From Rhynchopus euleeides (lineage: Eukaryota > Euglenozoa > Diplonemea > Diplonemida > Diplonemidae): DNA of 64,000 nucleotides. Positions 20,284-30,789 of the stretch are shown one piece after another (position 1 is the stretch's first letter; every line of letters begins with the position of its first letter). The translations under genes were made by a program, and so were the position numbers. The notes under the pieces are model-generated. The model ran no database searches, was not told the origin of the DNA, and worked only from the letters and a program-made list of their open reading frames with translations. The stretch is from contig OY723297.1 in assembly GCA_963210315.1 (NCBI GenBank), positions 186,001 to 250,000 on the forward strand. The letters are read 5' to 3'.

Positions 20284-21126
20284 GTGTGTGTCGCGTGTGC
20301 CCAGGCACACCCTGGCAGGGGAGGTGGTGTGTGGGGGATAGAGTAGGTGGGGAGGAGGTGGTGGCACCAGTGGCAGAGGCGAAAAACAAGTCGACATTCG
20401 CTCTTCCTGCAGGTGCCTACCTACCTACCGAGATCGAGTGCTGTGCTCGGGCTGTGTTGTGGGGAGTGGTGGGTGGGGGTGGAAAATGCCGTGCGTGGCA
20501 ACGCACGGCACCGCCATCCCCTCTCCCCCCCTTCCCTGACGCCGCAGATGCAACGATACAATGACTCATGGTCACCCCTCTGCACTCCCTTGTACTACTT
20601 CAGGTGTGCATCACCCGGAAAATCGATTATTGGTAGAAAGACTCTGCCCAGCGACTGTTGACAAACAGCCCTGAACCCACTGTTGTTGTCTCCCAACAAG
20701 GGACTTGTCAGGCGGAAATGCAGCGATAGGGGAAGTGCTAGATGCTTGCCGTCACACAGTCTCAAGTGCGCCAATCACAGACCAACACTTCCGCAGGCAA
20801 CATTTCTTCTGTGTGCTTCGTGCGAGCAAACTATCCGTGCCCCCGCTGGATCGTGAAATGTCAGCTTTGTGTGCACCACTCCCGATCTGATGAAGTGGTG
20901 TGAGTGGGGCCGCACGGTCCAGCTCAAGGCATAGAAAGATACCTCAGTTGGCTGCGCCGAACTAACAAAAAAACATCTTCACGATTACCTTTCGTGTTTC
21001 TCCACGAATTTTTGAGCGCAGTCCCTTCTGCCCTGTTGCACAACTGGCACGAAGGGTGCTAACCCTCAAAGGCCCAGTCGAGCCGACTTTCAATGCGCTA
21101 CTTCGCAGCACCCCCTCCTCCCAAAC
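20284..21126. other. Intergenic spacer
   Basis: No gene recognised. It should include the 5' leader of the SPRY-like gene and the 3' UTR of the RCC1 gene. Nothing else stands out. Confidence 0.5.
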
Positions 21127-22647
21127 CTACCGAAGGAGGGAGAGGCTGTGCGGTGGGGTGACACCCCAGGATCTTCGGAAGAGGTTGGGGCTCGGGTCTG
21201 CCAGCTCGTGATGCTTGGCCGGGCGGGAGCTGGACCCCGTTGCGAAGATCGGGTGCGACGTGGCCTGCACCCTGTGCGGCAGGGCTGCATGTCTCGCAAA
21301 GTCGCTCACACACACAACATCCACCCCCTTGTGCGAGGGCACCCTGTGCGTGGACACCGGATAGCACCGCTTCGCCGAGACAGGCCGGTGCAGCACCGGC
21401 GGCTGCGGCAGATCCGACACCTCTATCGCACACGGCGCCACCAGCTCCGGCGGCGCATCCACATCACCGTACTCCGCCAGACACCCCACCTCCACCCCCT
21501 CCTCCACCGCCGGCTCCTGCGCCGCTGCGGCCTGCCCCTTCAGCGGGGGCAGCGCCTTGGTGGGCACACCACCACCACCCAACGCCACCTCCTTCAGAGC
21601 CTCTCGCCGCTGCACCGCCACACTGTGCTCAACCCCGCGAACCCCGCAGAAGGCGCTCTGCGGCCGAACCAGCGCTGGGGGATTCGCCCGCAGCGGCGCC
21701 TCCACCACAGGCGCCGCCACCGCCGCCGCCTGCTGCTGCTGCTGCTGCTGCCTGCGCTCCTCCTTCTCCTTTGCCTGGCGGCGCTTCTTGGGCACCGCCG
21801 CCCTGAAGGACTCCTCCGGCGGTGCGGCCTGCCCGTTGCCGCTGTACCCCCAGACGTACACCTCGCCCCTCTCGTCTATCGCTGCAGAGTGCAGCCCCCC
21901 AGCAGACACGCACACCACAGGCGCCCTGAATGCAGGCGTGTGCGTCCTGCCGCTGCCGGAGTAGCCCCAGCACAGCACGGTGCCGTCATCCAGGAGGGCG
22001 ACGGAGTGCTTCCCCCCTGCGGAGATGTCGGTGAAGGTGCGGCCTTCGGGGGCTCGCGGCGCGGTGGCCTGCTCGCAGGAGTTGTCGCCCCAGCCGAGGA
22101 TGCTGTTGTCGTCAAGGATGGCGAGGGAGTGTGTAGCGCCGGCGGCGACGCGGACCGCCTTGGCGAAGGGGGGCACGTCTGGCAGCGGGAAGGTGCCCAC
22201 GGTCAGGATGTTGCCGTTGTCGAGGAGGATGAGGGAGTGTGTCCGCCCGCAGGACACCTGCGATGCGCGCCGGGTAAGCTTCGGGGGGCGGGCCTCGCCG
22301 AAGAGGTTGTGGCCCCACCCGACGACGCTCCCGTTGGACAGCAGCGCCATGGACTGCCCGGAGCCTGCGGAGACTGCGACAGCGCGGCGCTCCAGCTTTG
22401 GAACCTTGATGCGTGCGTCGCTCTTGCCCCACGCCACGACGGACCCGTCGTCCAGGATAGCGAGGGAGTGCATCTCGCCGGCGGCGACGCTGCGCGCCTT
22501 GCGCCCCCTGCAGATGCCTGCGGGGGGGACGGCACGGCCGGCGCCGTTGGCGCCCCACCCGTAGAGGACACCCCCTTCCCGTACGACCACACAGTGGAAT
22601 GTCCCAGCGGCAGCAGTCGGAGCCGGGACAGTGAGGGGTGGAGGCAT
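21127..22647 (-). CDS. RCC1-repeat beta-propeller protein
   Basis: A 506-residue protein. Residues 10 to about 285 contain six or seven RCC1-type blades of about 40-45 residues, each with an HSLAILDDGS-like strand and a following W-G turn (YGWGANGAG, VAWGKSDA, VGWGHNLFGEA, LGWGDNSCEQ, LCWGYSGSG, VWGYSGNGQ). RCC1 propellers act as exchange factors or binding platforms; no specific GTPase partner can be inferred. The C-terminal 220 residues begin with a Lys/Glu/Gln helix containing a Gln run (CTG repeats on the plus strand near 21730-21755) and are otherwise Ala/Pro/Val-rich. The start is the ATG at 22647. The stop overlaps a possible splice donor (CG|GTAGGT), so a further 3' exon cannot be excluded. 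Confidence 0.85.
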   Translation of the reverse strand: MPPPLTVPAPTAAAGTFHCVVVREGGVLYGWGANGAGRAVPPAGICRGRKARSVAAGEMHSLAILDDGSVVAWGKSDARIKVPKLERRAVAVSAGSGQSMALLSNGSVVGWGHNLFGEARPPKLTRRASQVSCGRTHSLILLDNGNILTVGTFPLPDVPPFAKAVRVAAGATHSLAILDDNSILGWGDNSCEQATAPRAPEGRTFTDISAGGKHSVALLDDGTVLCWGYSGSGRTHTPAFRAPVVCVSAGGLHSAAIDERGEVYVWGYSGNGQAAPPEESFRAAVPKKRRQAKEKEERRQQQQQQQAAAVAAPVVEAPLRANPPALVRPQSAFCGVRGVEHSVAVQRREALKEVALGGGGVPTKALPPLKGQAAAAQEPAVEEGVEVGCLAEYGDVDAPPELVAPCAIEVSDLPQPPVLHRPVSAKRCYPVSTHRVPSHKGVDVVCVSDFARHAALPHRVQATSHPIFATGSSSRPAKHHELADPSPNLFRRSWGVTPPHSLSLLR

Positions 22648-24485
22648 CGCGGCCACGTAGAGAAGGGAAGGGGGTGGTGGTGGTGGGTAGCACGGCTATG
22701 GGGTTTGCGGAGTTGGCGGGCAACTGGGCAAAGCGGAGCAGTGTTGGTTCCAGGGCATGAGAGACGGTATGGAGAGAGAGGGGGGGGCGTGTGGGTGGGA
22801 TACGCTGGGAACGGGTTGGCGATCCGCAGCACGTGCGATAGCCGCTGGGTGCGCTCCAAGAAGACAAGAGGGCAGGAAGGTGGCTACTGGGGTGGATGCC
22901 CGGAAGAGTCGGGGATGAAGGGGCGAGTCATGCAGAGCCCGCACACCCCGCCCCGTTGAACAGCCTTGCAGGGCGAGGCGCTGGCCTGGCTGCCAGCTCG
23001 CCCCCCTCTCGCTGCGCCCCCCACACGCCACACCCTTGGTTCACCACATGCGCCGCCTGCCAGCGGCCAGCGACATACTCTGCGAGCCACAGCCGTGGTG
23101 CACCTGTAGAGGGAGACGTGGGTGCTTGCGTGGCGACCATGATGTGTGTTGCTCGAGGGTGCGTGTGAACCACACTGTGTCATGTCTCGATCAGGCGTGC
23201 CATATTTTTCCGTCTCACGCAATGTGGGCGCAGCTGCGCACACCGGGCAAAAAGCAGGAGTGGGGGTGAGGGGGTGTGGCACTGCTTCTTCTGAACCTTG
23301 CTGCGGCTGCTGGTGGGCATCGCTGACGGGGCAGGCGATGGCTGTCGTGAAGGTGATACCCAGACAGAGAGAAGTACGCCTTTGTCACGATCACAGGGAA
23401 TGACAAGCTCCATTCGCTTGGCCCACCACAGAAATGGCTGAATAGCGAGGATATTCCCACAAGGCAACAAGCGCTGTGAAGATTTTTGGAAGAACGGCGA
23501 GCTTGAGGCACTAGAAAGACAAAGTGGCAGCAGCATTCGGTGTTCTGCTGTGCACGAGCAGGCACCGGTTGTACAAAGAGAACGCAACTCCAAGTCTCTT
23601 GCGTACCAGCTATTGTATCGCTTCGGCTCGGGGTGCTGCCAAAGATACAACCCTCCCCTCCCCACACAGCGGGCAAAAGTAACCAAAACCTCGGAGGTCG
23701 CACGGCATTGCCGGGCACTGTCACCGATCGGCACAACAGGCAGGGCTTGCAGGCAGCAGGCACCCCTCGCTCGAGGTTCACCCCCCCCAACTCTGTGGTG
23801 TACAGCAAACACACCCAAATCTGAAACAACCCATGCGGCGGGGGCAACGAGCAGCAAGTCGCTGGGGTTAGCGGGCAGGGACCAGAGAAACAGAGGGGTG
23901 GGTATGGTAGACGCACAAACCGGAAAGGCATCTTGTTTTTGCGGAAACGGCACCCGGCATAGCAGGGCCAACGCCCCCCATGCTCACACAGGGAAAGGCC
24001 GCTGCTAGAAGAACAGCAGAAACATCATTTCAGACATGATCAAAACATCGTGGGCGGTTGAGCCTGTATCAAGAGACTCTGGGATCTCCGGGGGAGTGCC
24101 TGCCTGACGGGGCGAACGGAAGCTGCCCCAGATGCAGAGGCAGGAGCCATACGGGCTATAGGGGGAGGGGGTCCCCACAACCCCTCTGGGAAGGCAGCAA
24201 AGCCACCCCAGGAAAAGCCGTTCTCTTTGAGTGAGTCTCCTGTTGTCCCACAACCCCCCCTTTTGGCACGCCCCACAAGCAACAGGGAGGTGGCGGTGGA
24301 TAAGTTTGTCATTTTTGCTCAACGCATGGAAATGCAGAACTAAAAGGCAAACACCCCACCCCCCCCCCCCCGCACAATCCCCTTTCTTTCTTTGCTTGAG
24401 GTGGGGAAAAACAGCGAAGAATGCCCGCCTCGGCACACACAACACGGGCATAATCCATAATCCATAATACAGAATCCACTGCCGA
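22648..24485. other. Gene-free stretch
   Basis: 1.8 kb between the RCC1-like and coiled-coil genes. Several frames are open on both strands, but none has a recognisable domain, a favourable start context or a splice-supported structure. C-runs occur near 24353-24371. Confidence 0.5.
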
Positions 24486-27104
24486 CTAGGCTGTAACAGC
24501 CTCAGCCAGCCCTGCCTGCGGTGCCACAGATGGGGGTGTCGGCTGCATCGCCTCCTCCCCGCCCTCCGGGAGCGCCGCATCGCAGTTGTCCTGCTCCCCC
24601 GCCTCCTTCATCCTCGCCGCCAGGCTCTTCTTCTTCTTCTTCTTCTTCTTCTTCTCCATCGCCTTGATCACCGACTGCATCACGCGCCGTGCCTCCTCCT
24701 CCTGCACCGCATCCCCCTCCTCCTCCTCCTCCCCCAGCCCCACGGTGGGCGCATCCACCGCATACTCCGCGTTGAGACGGTAAGGCGCATCCTGCACCAC
24801 CTCGTCACCCCCCACCACCTGCGACCTGCCCCCACCCGACCCACCCGACCTCGGCGCAGTCGGCTGCGCATCCACCGGAGGCACTGAGGGGGAGTGGATC
24901 TGCTGGACAGCCGGCTCGGCCTCCGCTGCCTCCTCCTCCTCTTCCCCTTCTCCTGCCCCCTCCCCTGCGGCAGCCTCAGCAGCAGCAGCACCACCCCCGG
25001 AGGCTGTCGACGCGACGTCGGAAGGCGGCCCCCCTGGGCCCTCTGAATCAGGCACCCCGTCGGCACCCTCCTCTGCCGCATGCGAGGGTACCGCAGTGCC
25101 TTGGCAGTCCGCCTCCTCTTCAGCCTGCTCGCTGTCGCCGGCATCTGTGTCAGCCTCGTCAGCGCTGCCTTGGCTGCACTCCGAAGAGGCGCTGCTGTTG
25201 ACAGAACCTCCGTCAGGCTGGTGGTGTGGCTGAGGCGGGGCTTCCTCCCTGTCAGAATCAGCCTCGTCAGCGGATTCCTCCGGTGGCGGTGGCGGAGGTG
25301 GCGGTGGCGGTGTGGCCGATGCCGTAGTGGTGGTGTCAGCGGGACAGCTCGACTGCGCAGGCCTGTCGAGCTGCGGGGTGCTGCGGCGCCTGCTCGATGT
25401 GCCTTCCAGCGAGGTGGTGTCGGTGTCGGCAGTGCCGTGGGGGTGCCGCGGGGGCGGCGGGCGGTGTGCGGCGGAGGCGGCGCCGCGTGCTGTGGACTCG
25501 ATGAAGTTCTTCGCGTTCGACTCGATGAGGCGCGTCAGGGGGTCCTGGTCGTCATCCCTCTGGTGGTGCACCATGGGGGGTATGTAGGCAGGCTTGTGCT
25601 GTGACGCGGGGTGGGGCTGGCGTGTTCCGGCCTCCACAGCCTTCGTCGTGTGGCGCACGGTGGACTGCGAGGGGCGGCGCAGGCCCTTGTGGTTCCGCGC
25701 GAGGGCGACACGCGAGTTGATGTTTGCGCTGCGCACCATCTCCTTCAGCACCGCGTTGGAGATGGTCAGCTCATCGATCTGCTTGCGGAGGCTCGACTCC
25801 GATGAAGACCGCAGCGAGTCCTTGAGGGCGGCATTCTCATCGCGTGTCTTCTTCAGCTCCCGCACTGCCGCCTTCTCCTTCTCGTGGCTGCGCGACAGAG
25901 TCACGGTCACCTCCTGCAGGCGCTGGTTCTGTTTCATCCATTCTCGCTTCGCCTTGCCACGCTCATCGTCGAACGCAGCGATGCGGTCTGACAGGGCGTG
26001 CACCTGCTCCTTCAGCAGGCGGTTCTGCTTGGTGGCCTTGAGGCCCGCATCGGAATCCTGCATCATCTTCGTGAGGGACAGGTGCGAAGCTGCCAGCTTC
26101 TCCTTCAACTTCTCGGTGTCCGACTTGCCCTTCTCCAGCAGCTGCTTGTAGTCCGCCACCACCTGGTCCAGGTCGTTGATCCGCTTCGAGGCGGACACCA
26201 CCTTCCCCTTCTCCTGCCGCAGCTTCTGCTCCAGCTCCCCGATCGTCTCATCCCGCCGCCGCACCTCCTCCCCGAAGTTGTGGTTCACGTCCTGCGAGCT
26301 GCGCATCTCCTGCTGCAGCGCCTCCCTGTCGTGCCGCAGGGCCAGCACGTCCGCCCGCATCTCCTCCCCGGAGGCGCGCAGGCGGTCTACCTCGGCGCCC
26401 AGCCGCCCCTCCGCCTCGCCCTTCTCGCGCGCCAGGCGCTCGATGCTCTGCTGCACCACCTCGTGGTCCGCACCGAGCGTCGCCAGCTTGACCTGCAGGT
26501 GGTTGACCCTCTCCTGCAGCGCCGCATTCTCCTGCTGCGCGCTCATCCCCTGCACGCTGTGGTCCGCAAGCAGGCCCTCCAGCGAGGCGGCATGCGCCGC
26601 TGCCCTGTCGCGCTGCTCGTTGGCTGTTGCTGTCGCGCCCTGCTCCGCCTCAAGCTGCGCCTGGAGATCACGCAGCTTCTGATGTGTCACATCACAGCGT
26701 TCGTTCGCCCCCGCCAGCTGTGCGGTGGCATCCTCAAGGGTGCGCTCTGCAGCGGCTGTCGCGAGGAGAGCGCTGCTCTCGCGCTCCCTGTATGTATCGC
26801 ACTCGTTGCGCAGTGCTGCTACCTCGTCCTGCAGGAGGCGGAGCCTGTCGGAGTCTGCGTTCTGCTCGATGCCGTCCTCCACGTTCAGGTTCCCCGCCGA
26901 GATCTCCTCGTGCAGCGCCGCGTTCTCCCGCGACAGGCGCTGCACCTCGAACTGGAGGCGCTCGATCTGCGGGAATAGATCTGTGATCTCCAGCTGGTTC
27001 GTCAGCTCCGTGATGCGCGTGTCGGCTTTGCGCAGCTCCACCTGCAGGGACTCCATGTCCATGTTTTCATAGTCTCGGTCGAACTCATCGTAAGGCAGGG
27101 ACAT
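24486..27104 (-). CDS. Long coiled-coil protein with acidic, Pro-rich tail
   Basis: An 872-residue protein. Residues from about 15 to 470 form an almost continuous coiled coil (heptads rich in Leu/Glu/Arg/Gln, for example ESLQVELRKADTRITELTNQ and KRINDLDQVVADYKQLLEKG). The rest is disordered: a His/Pro region, a run of ten Pro, acidic Glu/Asp/Ala/Gly stretches, a GEEEEEGD patch, then a run of nine Lys (CTT repeats on the plus strand at 24626-24652) before the end. The start is taken as the ATG at 27104 (MSLPYDEFDRDYE); an upstream in-frame ATG at 27182 would add a weakly hydrophobic leader, but a TACCGCAG acceptor lies between them. A structural role in the cytoskeleton, basal body or Golgi is plausible; nothing decides among these. 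Confidence 0.8.
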   Translation of the reverse strand: MSLPYDEFDRDYENMDMESLQVELRKADTRITELTNQLEITDLFPQIERLQFEVQRLSRENAALHEEISAGNLNVEDGIEQNADSDRLRLLQDEVAALRNECDTYRERESSALLATAAAERTLEDATAQLAGANERCDVTHQKLRDLQAQLEAEQGATATANEQRDRAAAHAASLEGLLADHSVQGMSAQQENAALQERVNHLQVKLATLGADHEVVQQSIERLAREKGEAEGRLGAEVDRLRASGEEMRADVLALRHDREALQQEMRSSQDVNHNFGEEVRRRDETIGELEQKLRQEKGKVVSASKRINDLDQVVADYKQLLEKGKSDTEKLKEKLAASHLSLTKMMQDSDAGLKATKQNRLLKEQVHALSDRIAAFDDERGKAKREWMKQNQRLQEVTVTLSRSHEKEKAAVRELKKTRDENAALKDSLRSSSESSLRKQIDELTISNAVLKEMVRSANINSRVALARNHKGLRRPSQSTVRHTTKAVEAGTRQPHPASQHKPAYIPPMVHHQRDDDQDPLTRLIESNAKNFIESTARGAASAAHRPPPPRHPHGTADTDTTSLEGTSSRRRSTPQLDRPAQSSCPADTTTTASATPPPPPPPPPPEESADEADSDREEAPPQPHHQPDGGSVNSSASSECSQGSADEADTDAGDSEQAEEEADCQGTAVPSHAAEEGADGVPDSEGPGGPPSDVASTASGGGAAAAEAAAGEGAGEGEEEEEAAEAEPAVQQIHSPSVPPVDAQPTAPRSGGSGGGRSQVVGGDEVVQDAPYRLNAEYAVDAPTVGLGEEEEEGDAVQEEEARRVMQSVIKAMEKKKKKKKKKSLAARMKEAGEQDNCDAALPEGGEEAMQPTPPSVAPQAGLAEAVTA

Positions 27105-27682
27105 AGGGTGCCCGTTCCCTGCACTGCGGTATGATGCGGTGGTGCAGAGCAAACACATCACAGCCGCGGAATAGAAATGCAAGGTTCAGGGATGTGGGGG
27201 GTGGTGTGCAGCGCTCTGAGGGTGTCTGTCGCGGCCTGTCGTGCCTTCCAAGAAAAAGGACTCGAGCCGGGCGTGTCTTTCCTCGACAGGTGTGTGGTCA
27301 AGCACGGACATGGCAGGGGTGCGGGGGGTTGTGGTGTGGTGTGGCAAGTTTCCTAAAAAAAAAGACCCAAAACAAATATACATGCAGGGGGGTGTGGTGG
27401 TGGGGCTGTAGGGTGTGTGTGTGCCCTGTTTCTGGAGAGATTCCGAAAAAACAGTGCCACAATCCCAGAAGGCAGAACGAACACCCCAATCCCCCCACCA
27501 CACACCCACAAGCCGCGAACGCGCGGCAGGAGTCATGTCGTAGTAACAAACGGTGCACGCGAGGGAGGAGCAGTTACAAATGTGGCACTCAGTGCAGCCG
27601 TGAGAAGAATTTTTTTGTTTCGATTGTTCGCTGGGTTCGACACCCCCTTGCCATTCCGCCACCGTCCTCTTTTTGCCCCCGC
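27105..27682. other. Spacer upstream of the coiled-coil gene
   Basis: No gene recognised. It should hold the 5' leader of the coiled-coil gene and ends at the foldback element. An A-run occurs at about 27353-27362. Confidence 0.5.
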
Positions 27683-28742
27683 ACGGTGGGATCTTGTAAA
27701 TTTTACATGTATAACTACAAGTATAATACATGTATTATACATGTATAATACTTGCATGTCAACTATTATACATGTATAATACATGTATATGCCTGAAATA
27801 TACATGTAAAATACATGTACCTGGGACCCCCCGTGTTTAAGTCCCCCCCCTGGAGGCGATTTTCGGCCGGGGGGGACTTAAACACGGGGGGGGCGGACCT
27901 AAACACAGGGGGGGCTTAAACACGGGGGTGGCACAGTGGAGACCAAGAAGACCTCTTCCTCTGCTGTCGTAGGGGGGTAATTCCGGTCCGGATGGACTTT
28001 TGGCACCCCACTTTTCGACTCTGACAGCACCTGGAGGGCCTAGGGGCCACCTGATGACCCTCCAGACCAGCCCACCCCCGTGTTTAGGTCCCCCTGTGTT
28101 TAAGTCCCCCCCCTGCCAGACCCCCAGGGGGGGACTTAAACACGGGGGTAAGGGGGGGGGACTTATACACGGGGGGTCCCAGGTATATCAAGTAAAAATA
28201 CATGTATAATACTTGCATGTCAACTATTATACATGTATTTTTACTTGATATACATGTATTTTACATGTATATTTCAGGCATTTACATGTATTTTACATGT
28301 ATAATACTTGTCATGCAAGTATTATACATGTAAAATACTTGCATGACAAGTAAAATACTTGCATGCAAGTAAAATACATGTATTTTACTTGCATGCAAGT
28401 ATTTTACTTGTCATGCAAGTATTATACATGTATTTTACTTGTCATGCAAGTATTTTACATGTATAATACTTGCATGACAAGTATTATACATGTAAAATAC
28501 ATGTAAATGCCTGAAATATACATGTAAAATACATGTATATCAAGTAAAAATACAAGTATAATAGTTGACATGCAAGTATTATACTTGTATTTTTACTTGA
28601 TATACATGTATTTTACATGTATATTTCAGGCATATACATGTATTATACATGTATAATAGTTGACATGCAAGTATTATACATGTATAATACATGTATATAC
28701 TTGTAGTTATACATGTAAAATTTACAAGATCCCACCGTGCGA
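27683..28742. repeat. Large AT-rich palindrome built of smaller palindromes
   Basis: The outer arms CGCACGGTGGGATCTTG (27683) and CAAGATCCCACCGTGCG (ending 28742) begin a near-perfect inverted repeat that, without the nested element D, covers the whole ~694 bp and is centred near 28380. It is made almost entirely of words such as TACATGTA, ACTTGCATGCAAGT, AAAATACATGTATTTT and TATTTCAGGCATATAC, most of them palindromic themselves. There is no open frame of note. It would fold into one long cruciform or hairpin. It may be a foldback transposon, but I found no target duplication at its ends. Confidence 0.9.
27820..28183. mobile_element. TIR element family D (364 bp), TA target site
   Basis: A small element in the left arm of the palindrome. 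The 25-bp TIRs begin CCTGGGACCCCCCGTG and match with one difference. It is flanked by TA at 27818-27819 and 28184-28185. Internally, ACTTAAACACGGGG and its complement recur about seven times near both ends. The right arm of the palindrome gives the unfilled site (ATACATGTATATCAAG). There is no coding capacity, so it is a MITE-like element. Confidence 0.85.
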
Positions 28743-29298
28743 AGGATGCCCCCCCCCCCCACCCTTCTTGCATCGAAAGAAAACCAAACAAGTCATGGCT
28801 CGGCTCGCTGTGGAGACCCCTTATAAATTGAACCGATTTCGGAAGCGTCACAACGCATCATAATGAGGAAGAAGAAGGAAACACACGACTGCTCCCGCTA
28901 TTTTCTTTGAAGGGCCGATGAAAAGCATCTCACCCACCCCCGCCCCCCACCCCCCCATCCCAACAAAACCTCGTTTAACAGAAGGGTACAAACGGACGGA
29001 AGACAACTGCAACAGACCTCGTATCTCTCACACCCTGAACGGAGAATGGAGAAAGGGGCCTGGGTGGAAAACGGCGGGAAAGGGTCGACATATCTCCCAG
29101 AGGGGGGGCAGAAGGAGGGGTTTTGGTGTTGTATGTGGGTGTGATTAGCCCGTGATTTCCAAGGTGGCTAACCATGTCCCCCCCCCCCCCCACGCGAAGC
29201 GTTTCAAGGGTGGGTTTCAAGCGCGCCTTTCAGAAAGAGACGACTCCGTCATCTGCTCGTATGCTGCGCATCCTGCCTCGTTCAAACTATGCGTGATG
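28743..29298. other. Spacer between foldback and retroelement
   Basis: Contains a C-run near 28750-28760 and another near 29180-29190. I see no gene. Confidence 0.5.
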
Positions 29299-29308
29299 TG
29301 AGGGGTGT

Positions 29309-30229
29309 CCTCCGATTCCCCACCCCCCTCCCCGCTCTACGTGTTTGCTAGTGCCGGCCAACCTTACAGGTCTGCTTCAAGCCTGCCTGACTTTGAGCCT
29401 GACGTCCCAGCGCTTGAGGGACAACTGTGTGCTACCGAGGACCTCGCTTCCTCCGAGCCCCCTTCCCCCTCCCCACCCTCCGTGTGTGACGATGAAACAA
29501 ACAGCTGGCTCGACGGGTCTCCGACAGGTCCGTCAGATCCCGGCCTTGATTATCTGACGCTCAAACGGCGCCTGGTTGACCATGTAGATCTCGACTCTGA
29601 TGAGAAGTCCATGTCTTCCGGCCTGTCTGACCAAGACCGTGTTGTGGACGAGCTTCAAACTCTTAAAAGAAACAGTAGTGCCCTTGACGCAGTGACATCC
29701 CCTGCGCCTGGAAAACGACTCCCCCTCCCCGAGGTTCTGCCTCGCCATCAGATCACGTGTCAACTGCTCCCTCGTCTTATCAAGGTAGCGGAAGACCTCA
29801 TCACAAAACAACGCTTGACTATGGCGGACAGAACCCCTCGGAGCTGCAAACCGTGTGTTCATCAAATTAAGCGAAGATGCGACGGCAACCCTGTCGCTGC
29901 CTGGCTCTCCACACGCCGAGTGCCAAAGAAAACTGTGTCGGCTAAGAGGCCTTGGAGACCGCGCCCTTCGCGCGGCCGCCAAGCCCCAAAGCTCTGCCCT
30001 AAAAGCAAAAACATATACGTCTCTTCCCTTTCTTTCTTTCTGAAGGCCGCCGTCGTATCCCGGCTCACAACCGGGCTACAGGCGCAGAGTGCCTCGTTCA
30101 GACCTCCTTTTCCTTTACCGAGGAGGCGATCACGCCCTAGCGGCGTGACATAGGTTAATATACAGGACAGCGGGTACGGTTCCCTCGCCGAGGCGCGGTG
30201 CCGGCACGCTAATCCAACTTTAATAATAA
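29309..30229 (+). mobile_element. 5'-truncated non-LTR retrotransposon with TAA tail
   Basis: A 921-bp insertion bounded by the 10-bp duplication TGAGGGGTGT (29299-29308 and 30230-30239). It ends in (TAA)n, as do several LINE clades. An open reading frame enters from the truncated 5' end and stops at 30153; the 76-base 3' end is shared with two shorter copies at 57667-57983 and 58020-58240. The 3' part carries short hairpins (CACGCC/GGCGTG and CCCGG/CCGGG) that might be recognised by a reverse transcriptase. No reverse transcriptase motif is present in the retained part. Confidence 0.8.
29311..30153 (+). pseudogene. C-terminal fragment of a retroelement ORF
   Basis: About 280 codons remain open from the 5' truncation to the stop at 30153, and there is no proper start codon at the boundary. 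The fragment begins Ser/Pro-rich, then carries LDYLTLKRRLVDHVDLDSDE, QDRVVDELQTLKRN and CKPCVHQIKRRCDGN, and ends very basic (RPWRPRPSRGRQAPK). The Cys/His cluster is loosely like the zinc motifs at the end of some LINE proteins. The preserved length of the frame suggests real coding origin; the family is not identified. The AGTGCC to GTGACATAG part recurs in the two copies near 58 kb. Confidence 0.55.
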
Positions 30230-30239
30230 TGAGGGGTGT

Positions 30240-30789
30240 GAAGTTCTGTGAATGATTGGGGAGAAGACGTACAGCACGCCCCATTCGCGCATCTGCCCCT
30301 GATCCGGGTTCTCACCTCTGGCCTCGAACCAGGCATTCCCCATCTCGAAGAGAAAAACCGCGCGTGATATGCGCAAGCGAAATCGCTTCGAATTGTATGC
30401 GAGGTTTCGCATTGATATTACTACGACACGCGCTGTGCGGTGGGGGGGGGAGACAGAACAACAGAACAAAAAGAACGTATGAAGGGCATTCGGGGAGCGG
30501 CGATGCCCATAAAAACAAGAACGACCACCCCACACACACACACCCACAACACCTAAACAAGGCACACACCAGCGACAGCCAAAATTTTCTTTTGCTGGAT
30601 CGCCCTCAACAGAAGACCCAGCCACACCCCACACACCCCACCCACCTCCACATATAAAGTACAAACTCGGGGGGGGGCTTCTGCAGGATCTGCCACACCA
30701 ATATTATGAGAGGGCACTCCCCCCTTCACTTTTCATTCCCCTCCGCCACCAGAACATCCGCCTTCGCCCCTCCGAAACAAAACCCAACA
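30240..30789. other. Spacer after the retroelement
   Basis: Contains (CA)n-like sequence near 30531-30543. It should hold the 3' UTR of the kinase gene. No gene seen. Confidence 0.5.

Noticed and set aside
21148-22959. A 603-codon plus-strand open frame opposite the RCC1 gene
   Set aside because: A GC-driven shadow; no domain, whereas the opposite strand has regular RCC1 blades.
27620-27645. A GGGTTCGACACCCC stretch resembling a tRNA T-arm
   Set aside because: The stem does not pair correctly and no acceptor or anticodon stem could be drawn around it.
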